DNA of 34,022 bases from Actinomadura rubrisoli (GCF_004349215.1 NZ_SMKU01000063.1:1-34022), one strand, 5' to 3'. Shown: positions 7,292 through 14,712, numbered from the stretch's first letter. Notes: generated by a model from the sequence alone, not told the origin. A program made the numbers and translations.

Positions 7292-8110
7292 ATACCGCCG
7301 GAGCGACCTTCCGAGGCCGTGCCTGCCGAGGCCCATCAAGCCCGCCATATCGCGGAGTCGTTCGGTTCGGACGCCGAGCGCTATGACCGCACCCGTCCCC
7401 GCTACCCCGACGCCCTGGTGGAACGGATCGTCGCCGCGAACCCCGGACCCGACGTCCTCGACGTCGGCTGCGGCACCGGCATCGCCGCCCGGCAGTTCCA
7501 GGCGTCCGGCTGCCGCGTGTCCGGGGTCGATCCCGACGCGCGGATGGCCGGTTTCGCCCGCCGTCACGGGCTTGAGGTGGACGTGGCGACGTTCGAGGAC
7601 TGGGACCCGGCCGGACGGGAGTTCGACGCGGTCATCGCCGGCCAGTCCTGGCACTGGGTGGACCCGGTCGCGGGAGCGGCCAAGGCGGCGCGAGTGCTGC
7701 GTCCCGGTGGGCGGCTGGCCGTGTTCTGGTATGTGTTCCAGCCCCCGTCCGACCTGGCGGAGACCTTCACCGAGATCTACCGGCAGGTGCTGCCGGACTC
7801 ACCCTTGGGCCGCGGCGTGAATCCCGGCCTGGACACCTACTCTGCGTTCTTCACCAAGGCGGCCGACGGGATGCGGCAGGCGGGCGCGTTCGGCGACCCG
7901 GAGCAGTGGCGATTCGACTGGGACCGCCCCTACACCCGCGACGAGTGGCTGGAGCAGGTGCCGACCTTCGGCGGCCACAGCCTGGTCCCGCCGGCCGAGC
8001 TGGAAGCGCTGCTGACGGACATCGGCGCCGCCATCGACGCGGCGGGGGGCGGCTTCACGATGCATTTCACCGCCATGGTGGTCACCGCGGCGCGAACCGA
8101 CGCCCCCTGA
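7283..8110 (+). CDS. Class I SAM-dependent methyltransferase
   Basis: A 275-residue soluble enzyme. It opens with the family entry motif FGSDAERYDRTRPRYPDALVERI, followed by SAM motif I VLDVGCGTGIAARQF, acidic loop VDPDARM and motif IV DAVIAGQSWHWVDP; VLRPGGRLAVFWY is the post-motif strand. The family methylates small molecules; QSWHWVDP is typical of the Methyltransf_11/ubiE-like branch. The substrate cannot be told. It ends 12 bp from the convergent MFS gene. Its promoter is occupied by the paired palindromes of the divergent TetR gene, so it is probably induced by that regulator's ligand, perhaps as a detoxifying enzyme (inference). The ATG sits inside the second operator. Confidence 0.88.
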   Translation: MPTIPPERPSEAVPAEAHQARHIAESFGSDAERYDRTRPRYPDALVERIVAANPGPDVLDVGCGTGIAARQFQASGCRVSGVDPDARMAGFARRHGLEVDVATFEDWDPAGREFDAVIAGQSWHWVDPVAGAAKAARVLRPGGRLAVFWYVFQPPSDLAETFTEIYRQVLPDSPLGRGVNPGLDTYSAFFTKAADGMRQAGAFGDPEQWRFDWDRPYTRDEWLEQVPTFGGHSLVPPAELEALLTDIGAAIDAAGGGFTMHFTAMVVTAARTDAP

Positions 8111-8121
8111 CGGCCGTCGTC

Positions 8122-9528
8122 CTAGTTCGCGGCCAGTTCCTCTTCGGCCTGCGTCGGCACCGGGAGGTTTGTCACCGCAGGGAGATCGGCGCGTGGACGC
8201 AGGCCGAACCAGATGAGGACCACGCTGGCGAGCGTCACGGCCACGTCCACGCCCAGCGCGAAGTGGATGCCGGTCAGCTCGACGCTCCGCGTCGCGGCGA
8301 CGGCGCCCAGGATCGGGATGCCGATGGTGATGGCCACCTGCTGGGTCATCGAGGTCAGGCCCGTGGCCAGGCCCTGCTCCCCGTCCGGCAGGCCCGAGGT
8401 CCCGGCCACGGTGTAGGCGACGATGCAGGTGACGTGCCCGAAGAACCCGATGAACAGCGCGGGGATCAGGACGGCGAGGGCCATCCGGTCGGAGCCGAGG
8501 AACACCAGCGGGAGCGTCGCCAGGCCCTGGACGGACAGGCCCGCGGCCAGGACCGCGCGGGTGCCCAGACGCCTGATGAACCGTCCGGCGATCACCCCGG
8601 CGGCCACGGACGCCAGGCCCGGGATGCCGAAGATCAGGCCGGTGGCCAGCGGGGAGAGGCCCAGGACCCGCTGGAGGTAGAGCGTGGTCAGGAAGATCAT
8701 GGCGGGCTCCATCGTGAAGATCACGAGCCCCGCGTAGTTGCCCCACTTCACCGTGGGCCGCTTGAGGATGCGCACCGGGGCGAGCGGCGCGGGGGAGCGC
8801 AGCTCGATCGTCCAGAACGCGGCCAGCAGCAGCACGCCGGCGACGGCCGAGGGCAGGTTCTTCTCGATGATCGCGTAGATCACGGCCAGCAGGCCGCCGG
8901 TCACGGTCACGGCCCCGGGCAGGTCCAGCCTGACCCGGTCGGGCTGCCTGCTCTCGCCCACCAGGGCCGGGGTGATCAGGAGGATGACGACGGCGACCGG
9001 GACGTTGATGAAGAACGCGGCCCGCCAGCTCAGCAGGCTGACGAGCGTGCCGCCGACCAGCGCGCCGACGGTGAACCCGCCCGAGAGCAGCGCGCCGTTC
9101 AGGCCGAGGACGCGCTCGCGCATCGGCCCTTCGGCGAACATGGTGGTGAGCAGCGACAATCCCGCGGGGAGCGCCATCGCGGTGGCGAAGCCCTGCAGCG
9201 CCCGCGCGGTCAGGAGCATCTCGGGGTTGGACGCGAATCCGCCGAGCAGCGAGGCGCCGGTCAGCAGGGCCATTCCGGACAGGAACAGCCGGCGCCGCCC
9301 GAACAGGTCCGCCATCCGGCCGAACACCAGGGCGAAGCCGGCCGCGGGCAGCGCGTACGCGGAGGTGATCCAGGGGAGCGCGGTATCTCCCAGGCCGACG
9401 CCCGCGCCGACCTCCGGCAGCGCGACGTTCAGGATCGAGAAGTCGACGGACAGCATGAACCCGGCACCGAGCAGGACGAACAGGATCAGCCGCTGCCTGC
9501 CGCCGAAGCGAGGGGTCGTGTCGGTCAT
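8122..9528 (-). CDS. MFS drug transporter, DHA2 (EmrB/QacA-like)
   Basis: A 468-residue membrane protein with about 14 hydrophobic segments. TM1 carries the acidic residue of the family (FMLSVDFSILNVALPEV); motif A is GRMADLFGRRRLFLSG; the antiporter motif C region is GALLSGGFTVGALVGGTL. These mark a proton-coupled multidrug exporter of the DHA2 branch. The drug is unknown. ATG 9528 (MTDTTPRFGG) is preceded by AAGGAAGGA about 10 bases away; a longer frame to 9597 would run through a strong hairpin. It lies 111 bp downstream of an ArsR-type regulator in the same direction. Two hairpins in that gap suggest its expression is set apart from, or attenuated relative to, the SRPBCC-ArsR pair. Confidence 0.88.
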   Translation of the reverse strand: MTDTTPRFGGRQRLILFVLLGAGFMLSVDFSILNVALPEVGAGVGLGDTALPWITSAYALPAAGFALVFGRMADLFGRRRLFLSGMALLTGASLLGGFASNPEMLLTARALQGFATAMALPAGLSLLTTMFAEGPMRERVLGLNGALLSGGFTVGALVGGTLVSLLSWRAAFFINVPVAVVILLITPALVGESRQPDRVRLDLPGAVTVTGGLLAVIYAIIEKNLPSAVAGVLLLAAFWTIELRSPAPLAPVRILKRPTVKWGNYAGLVIFTMEPAMIFLTTLYLQRVLGLSPLATGLIFGIPGLASVAAGVIAGRFIRRLGTRAVLAAGLSVQGLATLPLVFLGSDRMALAVLIPALFIGFFGHVTCIVAYTVAGTSGLPDGEQGLATGLTSMTQQVAITIGIPILGAVAATRSVELTGIHFALGVDVAVTLASVVLIWFGLRPRADLPAVTNLPVPTQAEEELAAN

Positions 9529-9546
9529 CAAGGGACAGTTCCTTCC

Positions 9547-9584
9547 TTTAAAGGCGCCGGACGGCGAGCGCGCCGTCCAGCGCC
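9547..9584 (-). terminator. Terminator-like hairpin in the MFS leader
   Basis: Reading leftward from 9584, a stem of 5+8 bp with one internal mismatch and a 4-base loop (arms 9584-9571 and 9566-9553) is followed at once by TTTAAA and then the MFS ribosome site. This resembles an intrinsic terminator or attenuator placed inside a leader. The 10-bp palindrome CCTTTAAAGG (9545-9554) overlaps its 3' edge. Confidence 0.5.
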
Positions 9585-9606
9585 GGATCGCGGGCATGCT
9601 CGGCAG

Positions 9607-9625
9607 ACCGCACCTCGGGTGCGGT
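9607..9625 (-). terminator. Hairpin just past the ArsR-type gene
   Basis: ACCGCACC-(3-base loop)-GGTGCGGT is a perfect 8-bp stem lying 15 bp beyond the ArsR stop. There is no U-run. It could limit read-through from the SRPBCC-ArsR pair into the MFS gene. Confidence 0.45.
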
Positions 9626-9639
9626 GTGGTCGCGGGGAT

Positions 9640-9969
9640 TCAGCCGTCGAGGTGGTCCTTCAGCGCGCCCAGCGGACCGTCCCAGTCGCGGGCCAGCGCG
9701 GCCAGGAACTGCTGCGCCACCTGCATCGGCGCGGAGCGGAGCCGGTACCGCACCCGGCGCCGCTCTCCCGGTTCCGCCGTCACCAGGCCGGCGTCGGCCA
9801 GCAGGTTCAGGTGCTTGGCGATGGCCTGCCGCGTGATCGGCAGGCGATCGGCCAGGTCCGTGGCCGTGGCCGGCCCCCCCGAGGCCAGCTCGGCCAGGAT
9901 GGAGCGCCGGCTCGGATCGGCCAGCGCGATGAAGACCTGTTCGGCGACCGCCTCGATGTCAGACGGCAT
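9640..9969 (-). CDS. ArsR-family winged-helix regulator paired with SRPBCC protein
   Basis: A 109-residue ArsR/SmtB fold: VFIALADPSRRSILAELASGG, recognition region TATDLADRLPITRQAIAKHLNLLADAGLV, wing EPGERRRVRYRL. It has no cysteines, so it is not a metal sensor of the usual kind. ArsR proteins of this type (PadR-independent, followed or preceded by an AHSA1/SRPBCC gene) are a recurrent actinobacterial pair. It overlaps the upstream SRPBCC gene by 11 bp and has no clear ribosome site, so translation is probably coupled. The twin GCAAC-N6-GTTGC palindromes in the operon promoter are its likely sites. Confidence 0.88.
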   Translation of the reverse strand: MPSDIEAVAEQVFIALADPSRRSILAELASGGPATATDLADRLPITRQAIAKHLNLLADAGLVTAEPGERRRVRYRLRSAPMQVAQQFLAALARDWDGPLGALKDHLDG

Positions 9970-10390
9970 CGAGGTGGACGGCCAGCTCGCCCAGTTCGCT
10001 GGCCCAGCCCTCGGTGTGGGCGTCGTACGCCTTGCGGTGGGCGTCCTCAGGCAGCTGGGAGAAACCGGTCTCGACCACCGTCAGCCGCGTGCCCGTATCG
10101 ACCGGTTCAAGGGTGAACTCCACATAGGTCCGGCGCGGATCGTCCTTGGGCAGCCCGTGGATCTGCCAGGTGAAGCCGAACACCGTCGGCTCCTCCACCC
10201 GCTCCACCCGCATGTCGACCGTGAACCCCTGGGCCCACTCCATCCGGGCGGCCCCACCCGGTCGCAGGTCGATCGTCGCCTCGTCGCCGAACCAGGCGCG
10301 CAGCCCCTCGGCCGTGGTGAGCGCCGTCCACACCTTGCCCGGCGGCTGAGCGACCTCCATGGTCCGCTCGATGCGATCGGGAAAGCCCAT
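9959..10390 (-). CDS. SRPBCC / AHSA1 (START-like) domain protein
   Basis: A 143-residue single-domain protein of the Bet v1-like helix-grip fold: FPDRIERTMEVAQPPGKVWTALTTAEGLRAWFGDEATIDLRPGG, central VFGFTWQIHGLP, and a long C-terminal helix ending WASELGELAVHLDAV. The fold encloses a hydrophobic cavity for small ligands; the exact ligand is not known. The start ATG has GGAGGT five bases ahead, the best ribosome site in this operon. As the first gene of a set with an ArsR-type repressor and an MFS exporter, it may sequester or present the ligand that the repressor senses (inference). Confidence 0.88.
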   Translation of the reverse strand: MGFPDRIERTMEVAQPPGKVWTALTTAEGLRAWFGDEATIDLRPGGAARMEWAQGFTVDMRVERVEEPTVFGFTWQIHGLPKDDPRRTYVEFTLEPVDTGTRLTVVETGFSQLPEDAHRKAYDAHTEGWASELGELAVHLDAV

Positions 10391-10408
10391 GACTACCTCC
10401 AGCTAGTA

Positions 10409-10454
10409 GCAACTGAACAGTTGCCACACTATGGCAACCAATTGGTTGCGTCAA
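10409..10454 (-). promoter_or_regulatory. SRPBCC-ArsR promoter with twin palindromic operators
   Basis: Reading leftward: -35 TTGACG (10454-10449), 17-bp spacer, -10 TAGTGT (10431-10426). The perfect 16-bp palindrome GCAACCAATTGGTTGC (10434-10449) fills the spacer. A second one, GCAACTG-AA-CAGTTGC (10409-10424), covers the expected start point near 10419. Both share GCAAC-N6-GTTGC and are 25 bp apart. Confidence 0.8.
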
Positions 10455-10490
10455 TGGGCCCCTTGGGATGGCCGTGTTGGGCGGGGACCG

Positions 10491-10715
10491 GTGTCAGCCG
10501 TCCCCGACAGCCTCACCCTGGTCTCCCCGGCCCGCCGCAGCGCCCTGCCCGGCGCGTCCTTCCCCGGCGACCCCGGCGGCTACCCGACCCGCGATGAGGT
10601 CGTCGCCTACCTGGCCGGCTACGCCGAACGCCTGGACGCCGACATCCGCACCGGACACCGCGTGATCAAGGTCGGCGCCGGCGCCCGGCACGTCCTGACC
10701 CGGCTCGGTGCGTAG
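10491..10715 (+). pseudogene. Internal fragment of an arsO-like flavoprotein monooxygenase
   Basis: This 74-codon open stretch contains DSLTLVSPARRSALPG, FPGDPGGYPTRDEVVAYLAGYAERLD and RTGHRV, the region that follows the FAD Rossmann motif in flavin-containing monooxygenases of the CzcO/ArsO kind. The FAD-binding GxGxxG start, the NADPH domain and the whole C-terminal half are missing, and the reading ends at TAG 10713. It is therefore a remnant, not a working enzyme. It lies 6 bp from the end of arsR and next to an intact Cys-tailed flavoprotein, which suggests loss of a second arsO-type gene. Family assignment rests on recalled motifs; an alignment would settle it. Confidence 0.6.
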
Positions 10716-10721
10716 GGCGGG

Positions 10722-11087
10722 TCAGGACGGGGTGAGCGCGGGCAGGGCGAACAGGCCGGAGAGCCGGGTGAGGCGTTCGGGGACGGCCCGGTAGTACACC
10801 CACGTTCCGCGCCGCTCGCCCTCGATCAGCCCGGCCTGGCGCAGGACCTTCAGGTGGTGGGAGATGGTCGGGGCGGACAGCTCGAACGGCACGGTCAGAT
10901 CGCACACGCACGCCTCGCCGCCTTCGACCGAGGCGATCAGGTTCAGCAGCCGCAGCCGGACCGGGTCGGCCAGCGCTTTGAACACCGAGGCCAGCTCGGC
11001 CGCCTCGTCCTCGCCTAGCACCGGACCGCTCAGCGGGGCGCAGCACACCGGATCGGTGACGTCCTCAAGGTCCACCAACTTAGACAT
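10722..11087 (-). CDS. arsR: ArsR arsenite-responsive repressor (Corynebacterium type)
   Basis: A 121-residue ArsR with fold landmarks VFKALADPVRLRLLNLIA, VCDLTVPFELSAPTISHHLKVLRQAGLI and wing ERRGTWVYYRAV. Cysteines stand at 15, 16, 60 and 62. Corynebacterium glutamicum ArsR binds As(III) through Cys15, Cys16 and Cys55 rather than the E. coli Cys32/34/37 set; the CC pair at 15-16 here matches that arrangement. It is divergent from the flavoprotein operon and should repress both directions until arsenite or antimonite binds. Start ATG 11087 (MSKLVDLEDV) fits the family; no ribosome site precedes it, and CAAATT six bases ahead could give a leaderless transcript. Confidence 0.9.
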   Translation of the reverse strand: MSKLVDLEDVTDPVCCAPLSGPVLGEDEAAELASVFKALADPVRLRLLNLIASVEGGEACVCDLTVPFELSAPTISHHLKVLRQAGLIEGERRGTWVYYRAVPERLTRLSGLFALPALTPS

Positions 11088-11142
11088 ACATCTAATTTGA
11101 CATCCATCGATCCAATGAAGCAAGCTGGCGACTGATTAGATG
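11080..11142. promoter_or_regulatory. Divergent ars control region with inverted repeats
   Basis: TTAGA-N6-TCTAA (11080-11095) overlaps the arsR start. The 8-mer CATCTAAT (11089-11096) recurs inverted as ATTAGATG (11135-11142), so the region is symmetric about the shared centre near 11116, with TTAGAT in each outward direction. This is A/T-rich against a GC-rich background, as expected for an ArsR operator. Exact sites are inferred. Confidence 0.5.
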
Positions 11143-11189
11143 AACTTCGAAACAGCGAGTAGCCTTCGCGATCCGGACAGGGAGTCATC

Positions 11190-12782
11190 GTGAGCGAGAA
11201 GCCCGAACCGCAGGAGTCCGCCGCTTCGCCTGCGGGGAGCTGCTGCGGGGTCAGCGCCTGCTGTGGCGACAACGAGCGGGCCGTGCACCCGGACAAGACC
11301 GTTGAGCAGGCCAAGACCGACGCCGGCTGCGGCTGCCTGGACACCCGGGACAACGCCGGCGGGCTGCCGATCGTGGTGATCGGCGCCGGGCCGGTCGGCC
11401 TGGCCGCCGCCGCGCACCTGGCCGAACGCGACCTCGACTTCCTCGTCCTGGAGGCGGGCGGCACCGTCGGCGCCGCGATCGGTGAGTGGGGGCATGTCCG
11501 GTTGTTCTCGCCCTGGCGCTACGACACCGACGCCGCCGCCCGGCGGCTGCTGGAACCGACCGGCTGGAGCCCGCCCGACCCCGAAACCCTGCCGACCGGC
11601 GCCGAGTTGGTCCGCGACTACCTGACCCCGCTGGCGCGGGTGCCCGCGCTGGCCGGACGGATCCGTACCGGCACCCGGGTGGTCGCCGTCGCCCGCCACG
11701 GCGTGGACGTCACCCGTACCGTCGGCCGCCAGGACCACCCGCTGCTGGTCCGCACCGTCGGCCCGGACGGCACCGTCACCGATCTGGCCGCCCACGCGGT
11801 CATCGACGCCTCCGGCGCCTGGGGCCGCTCCAACCCGCTCGGCCACTCCGGCCTGCCCGCCCCCGGCGAGGATCAGGCCGTCTCGTATCTGACCGGCCCG
11901 CTTCCGGACGTGCTCGGACGCGACCGCGCGCGTTTCGCCGGCAAGCACGCCCTGGTGGTCGGGATGGGGCACTCGGCGGCCAACACCCTGCTCGCTCTCG
12001 CCGAGCTCGCCGCGGCCGAGCCCGGCACCCGCATCACCTGGGCCGTGCGCGGCACCTCGGTCGCCCGCCTGTACGGCGGCGGCGACGCCGACGGCCTGCC
12101 CGCCCGCGGCGCGCTCGGCACCCGCCTCAAGGCCGCCGTGAACGACGGCGAGATCGACCTGGTCCGCGGCTTCACCATCACCGGCCTCACCGCGCCCGAA
12201 GGCGGACCGGCGGCCGGGCCCGTCCAGGTCACGGGCCGGACCTTGGACGGGACGCGCGTCCTTGAGGCCGACACCGTGGTGGCGGCCACCGGGTTCCGGC
12301 CCGACCTGGACATGCTGCGCGAGGTCCGCGTCGAGCTGGATCCCGCCATCGAGGCGCCGGTCCGGCTCGCCCCGCTGATCGACCCCAACGTCCACAGCTG
12401 CGGGACTGTCCCGCCGCACGGCGAACGCGACCTCGCCCACCCCGAGCCCGGCTTCTACCTGGCCGGCGCCAAGAGCTACGGCCGCGCCCCCACCTTCCTG
12501 CTGGCCACCGGGTACGAGCAGGTCCGCTCCATCGTCGCTGCCCTCGCCGGAGACCGGCAGGCCGCCGACACCATCCAGCTCGACCTGCCCCAGACCGGCG
12601 TGTGCTCCACCAGCCCGGTCACCGAAGACCCCCTGCCCGGCACCTCCGCCGAGCAGAGCGAGGGATGCGGCGCCTCCTGCTCCACCGAGCCCGCCGAACC
12701 GGTGAACGCGGCCGCAGGCCAGGCCCTTCCGGTCGTCCAGGCGGAGACGGAAGAGGGAATGGCTCGCGGATTCTTCGGCTGA
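11190..12782 (+). CDS. FAD/NAD(P)H-dependent oxidoreductase with Cys-rich tails, ars operon
   Basis: A 530-residue flavoprotein. Core: FAD motif IVVIGAGPVGLAAAAHLAE (G65-G70), EWGHVRLFSPWRYD, NADPH motif ALVVGMGHSAAN, then ADTVVAATGFRPD, the usual flavin-monooxygenase-like order. Unusual are two appended cysteine-rich tails: C18, C19, C24, C25, C47 and C49 before the FAD domain, and C472, C493 and C497 near the C-terminus. In an operon with ArsR, ACR3 and ArsC these could bind trivalent arsenic and pass it to the flavin for oxidation or to the pump (inference). It resembles, but is distinct from, the ArsO type whose fragment lies at 10491. GTG 11190 has GGGAG five bases ahead. No redox CxxC of thioredoxin reductase type is present in the core. 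Confidence 0.85.
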   Translation: MSEKPEPQESAASPAGSCCGVSACCGDNERAVHPDKTVEQAKTDAGCGCLDTRDNAGGLPIVVIGAGPVGLAAAAHLAERDLDFLVLEAGGTVGAAIGEWGHVRLFSPWRYDTDAAARRLLEPTGWSPPDPETLPTGAELVRDYLTPLARVPALAGRIRTGTRVVAVARHGVDVTRTVGRQDHPLLVRTVGPDGTVTDLAAHAVIDASGAWGRSNPLGHSGLPAPGEDQAVSYLTGPLPDVLGRDRARFAGKHALVVGMGHSAANTLLALAELAAAEPGTRITWAVRGTSVARLYGGGDADGLPARGALGTRLKAAVNDGEIDLVRGFTITGLTAPEGGPAAGPVQVTGRTLDGTRVLEADTVVAATGFRPDLDMLREVRVELDPAIEAPVRLAPLIDPNVHSCGTVPPHGERDLAHPEPGFYLAGAKSYGRAPTFLLATGYEQVRSIVAALAGDRQAADTIQLDLPQTGVCSTSPVTEDPLPGTSAEQSEGCGASCSTEPAEPVNAAAGQALPVVQAETEEGMARGFFG

Positions 12783-12796
12783 TAACGTATTAGCCC

Positions 12797-13111
12797 ATGG
12801 TGATGTCAGTCGAGAATGATGTGCTTCGGGCGCTGGCCGACCCGCTGCGCGCCCGCATCGTGCAGTTGTTGGCGGGTGAGGCGCTGTGCACCTGCCACCT
12901 GGTCGCCGAGACCGGGGCCAGGCAGACCAACATCTCCAATCATCTGCGCGCGCTGCGTGAGGCCGGGCTGGTGGACACCGAGCCCTGTGGCCGCTTCACC
13001 TACTACCGGCTGCGTCCCGAGGCGCTGGACGATGCCGCGGCCCAGCTCGCGGGGTTGGCCGAGGCCGCACGGCAGGTGGCCGCGAACGAGCGAAAGAGGC
13101 CCTGCACGTGA
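12797..13111 (+). CDS. arsR: Second ArsR-family repressor, inside the ars operon
   Basis: A 104-residue ArsR: VLRALADPLRARIVQLLAGEALCTCHLVAETGARQTNISNHLRALREAGLV, wing PCGRFTYYRL. The metal site here is the ALCTCHL form (C31, C33), akin to the ELCxC site of plasmid ArsR, unlike the Cys15/16 type of the divergent arsR. So the locus carries two repressors with different arsenite sites. There is no ribosome site; TAACGT at 12783-12788 followed by 8 bases and ATG 12797 hints at a leaderless internal promoter. Its stop overlaps the pump gene by 4 bp (GTGA). GTG 12800 and ATG 12803 are other possible starts. Confidence 0.9.
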   Translation: MVMSVENDVLRALADPLRARIVQLLAGEALCTCHLVAETGARQTNISNHLRALREAGLVDTEPCGRFTYYRLRPEALDDAAAQLAGLAEAARQVAANERKRPCT

Positions 13112-14217
13112 CCAGCCTCAAACAGGCGCGCGCCACCGCCGGCCGCGATGGGCCCAGCGTGGTCGCCGGCCTGTCGCACCTGGACCGCTTCCTGCCGGTG
13201 TGGATCATCGCGGCGATGGCGCTCGGGCTGGGCGTCGGGCGTGCCGTCCCCGGCCTGGACGACGCGCTCAGCAAGGTGGAGATCGGCGGGATCTCGGTCC
13301 CGATCGCGCTCGGCCTGCTGGTCATGATGTACCCGGTACTGGCCAAGGTCCGCTACGACCGGCTCGACACCGTCACCGGCGACCGCCGCCTCATGCTCTC
13401 CTCGCTGGTACTGAACTGGCTCGTCGGCCCGGCGGTGATGTTCGCGTTGGCCTGGGTCTTCCTGCCCGACCTGCCCGAGTACCGCACCGGGCTGATCATC
13501 GTGGGGCTGGCCCGCTGCATCGCCATGGTCATCATCTGGAACGACCTGGCCTGCGGCGACCGCGAGGCCGCCGCCGTGCTGGTCGCGCTCAACTCGGTGT
13601 TCCAGGTCGCCGCGTTCGGCGTCCTCGGCTGGTTCTACCTGCACCTGCTGCCGGGCCTGCTCGGCCTGGACACCGACGACGTGCACTTCTCCACCGGCAA
13701 GATCGTGGTCAACGTGCTGGTGTTCCTCGGCGTCCCGCTGCTGGCCGGCTACCTCACCCGGCGCCTGGGCGAGAGGGCCCGCGGCCGCGAGTGGTACGAG
13801 GCGCGGTTCCTGCCGCGCATCGGCCCGGTCGCGCTGTACGGGCTGCTGTTCACCATCGTGGTCCTGTTCGCCCTGCAAGGGAAGACGATCACCTCCCAGC
13901 CCGCCGACGTCGTCCGCATCGCCGTCCCGCTGCTGGCCTACTTCGCGCTGATGTGGGTCGGGGCTTTCGCTCTGGGGTGGGGTGTCCGGCTTCCCTACCC
14001 GCGCACCGCGACCCTGGCCTTCACCGCCGCCGGCAACAACTTCGAGCTGGCCATCGCGGTCGCGATCGGCACCTTCGGCGTCACCTCCGGGCAAGCCCTC
14101 GCCGGAGTCGTCGGGCCGCTGATCGAAGTCCCCGTCCTGGTCGCCCTGGTGTACGTGTCCCTGCGGCTACGCCGCCGGTTCCCGTCCTCCGCGCAAGGTA
14201 AGGCGAGTCGAGAATGA
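13108..14217 (+). CDS. arsB: ACR3-family arsenite efflux transporter
   Basis: A 369-residue membrane protein with ten predicted helices, the size of bacterial ACR3. It carries the family signature GLARCIAMVIIWNDLACGD in the fourth helix, with the conserved cysteine at C137 (a second at C149), and TAAGNNFELAIAVAIG, containing the conserved glutamate of the ninth helix. ACR3 exports As(OH)3, probably driven by the proton gradient. It is translated from the GTGA shared with arsR, with AAGAGG upstream, and precedes arsC by 61 bp. This is the core gene of the resistance operon. Databases often label it arsB although it is unrelated to E. coli ArsB. Confidence 0.95.
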   Translation: MTSLKQARATAGRDGPSVVAGLSHLDRFLPVWIIAAMALGLGVGRAVPGLDDALSKVEIGGISVPIALGLLVMMYPVLAKVRYDRLDTVTGDRRLMLSSLVLNWLVGPAVMFALAWVFLPDLPEYRTGLIIVGLARCIAMVIIWNDLACGDREAAAVLVALNSVFQVAAFGVLGWFYLHLLPGLLGLDTDDVHFSTGKIVVNVLVFLGVPLLAGYLTRRLGERARGREWYEARFLPRIGPVALYGLLFTIVVLFALQGKTITSQPADVVRIAVPLLAYFALMWVGAFALGWGVRLPYPRTATLAFTAAGNNFELAIAVAIGTFGVTSGQALAGVVGPLIEVPVLVALVYVSLRLRRRFPSSAQGKASRE

Positions 14218-14278
14218 CCGCCTTGTGGCCGATGCTCGTCACCGACCTGCTCATTCCGCCCGACCCGCGAGGACTCTG

Positions 14279-14680
14279 ATGCCTGACAAGCCCACCGTGC
14301 TGTTCGTCTGCGTCCACAACGCCGGACGTTCTCAGATGGCCGCCGCCTACCTCACCCACCTCGCCGGCGACACCGTCGAGGTCCGCTCCGCCGGATCGGC
14401 GCCCGCCGACCAGGTCAACCCCGCCGTCGTGCAGGCCATGGCCGAAGAGGGCATCGACATCTCCGCCGAGATCCCCAAGGTCCTCACCACCGACGCCGTG
14501 CGGGCATCCGACGTCGTCATCACCATGGGCTGCGGCGACACCTGCCCGGTCTTCCCCGGCAAGCGCTACCTGGACTGGACCCTCGACGACCCCGCCGGGC
14601 AAGGCGTCGACGCCGTCCGCCCCATCCGTGACCAGATCCGCACCCGCATCGAGAAGCTCGCCGCCGAACTCATCGCCTGA
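14279..14680 (+). CDS. arsC: Arsenate reductase, LMW-phosphatase type
   Basis: A 133-residue enzyme with the phosphatase loop C11-VHNAG-R17-S and the catalytic-Asp region DWTLDDP (98-105). MGCGDTCPVFPGKRYLDW gives Cys85 and Cys89. Two biochemical types share this fold: thioredoxin-linked ArsC (Cys10/82/89) and the mycothiol/mycoredoxin-linked corynebacterial type. The CGDTCP-FPGKRY signature and the actinobacterial host favour mycothiol (inference). It converts arsenate to arsenite for export by ACR3. GAGGA lies five bases before ATG 14279. It is the last gene of the operon; a small hairpin follows before the convergent TetR gene. Confidence 0.93.
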   Translation: MPDKPTVLFVCVHNAGRSQMAAAYLTHLAGDTVEVRSAGSAPADQVNPAVVQAMAEEGIDISAEIPKVLTTDAVRASDVVITMGCGDTCPVFPGKRYLDWTLDDPAGQGVDAVRPIRDQIRTRIEKLAAELIA

Positions 14681-14691
14681 CCACCACCCGC

Positions 14692-14705
14692 CGCCGTAGC
14701 CGGCG
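14692..14705. terminator. Weak hairpin between arsC and tetR
   Basis: CGCCG-TAGC-CGGCG is a 5-bp stem in the 32-bp convergent gap. It could serve both strands but has no U-run. Confidence 0.3.
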
Positions 14706-14712
14706 TGGAGCG

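Noticed and set aside
7906..10116. 736-codon rightward frame across the MFS/ArsR/SRPBCC genes
   Set aside because: Repetitive Gly/Glu/Arg/Gln/His text antisense to three well-supported genes.
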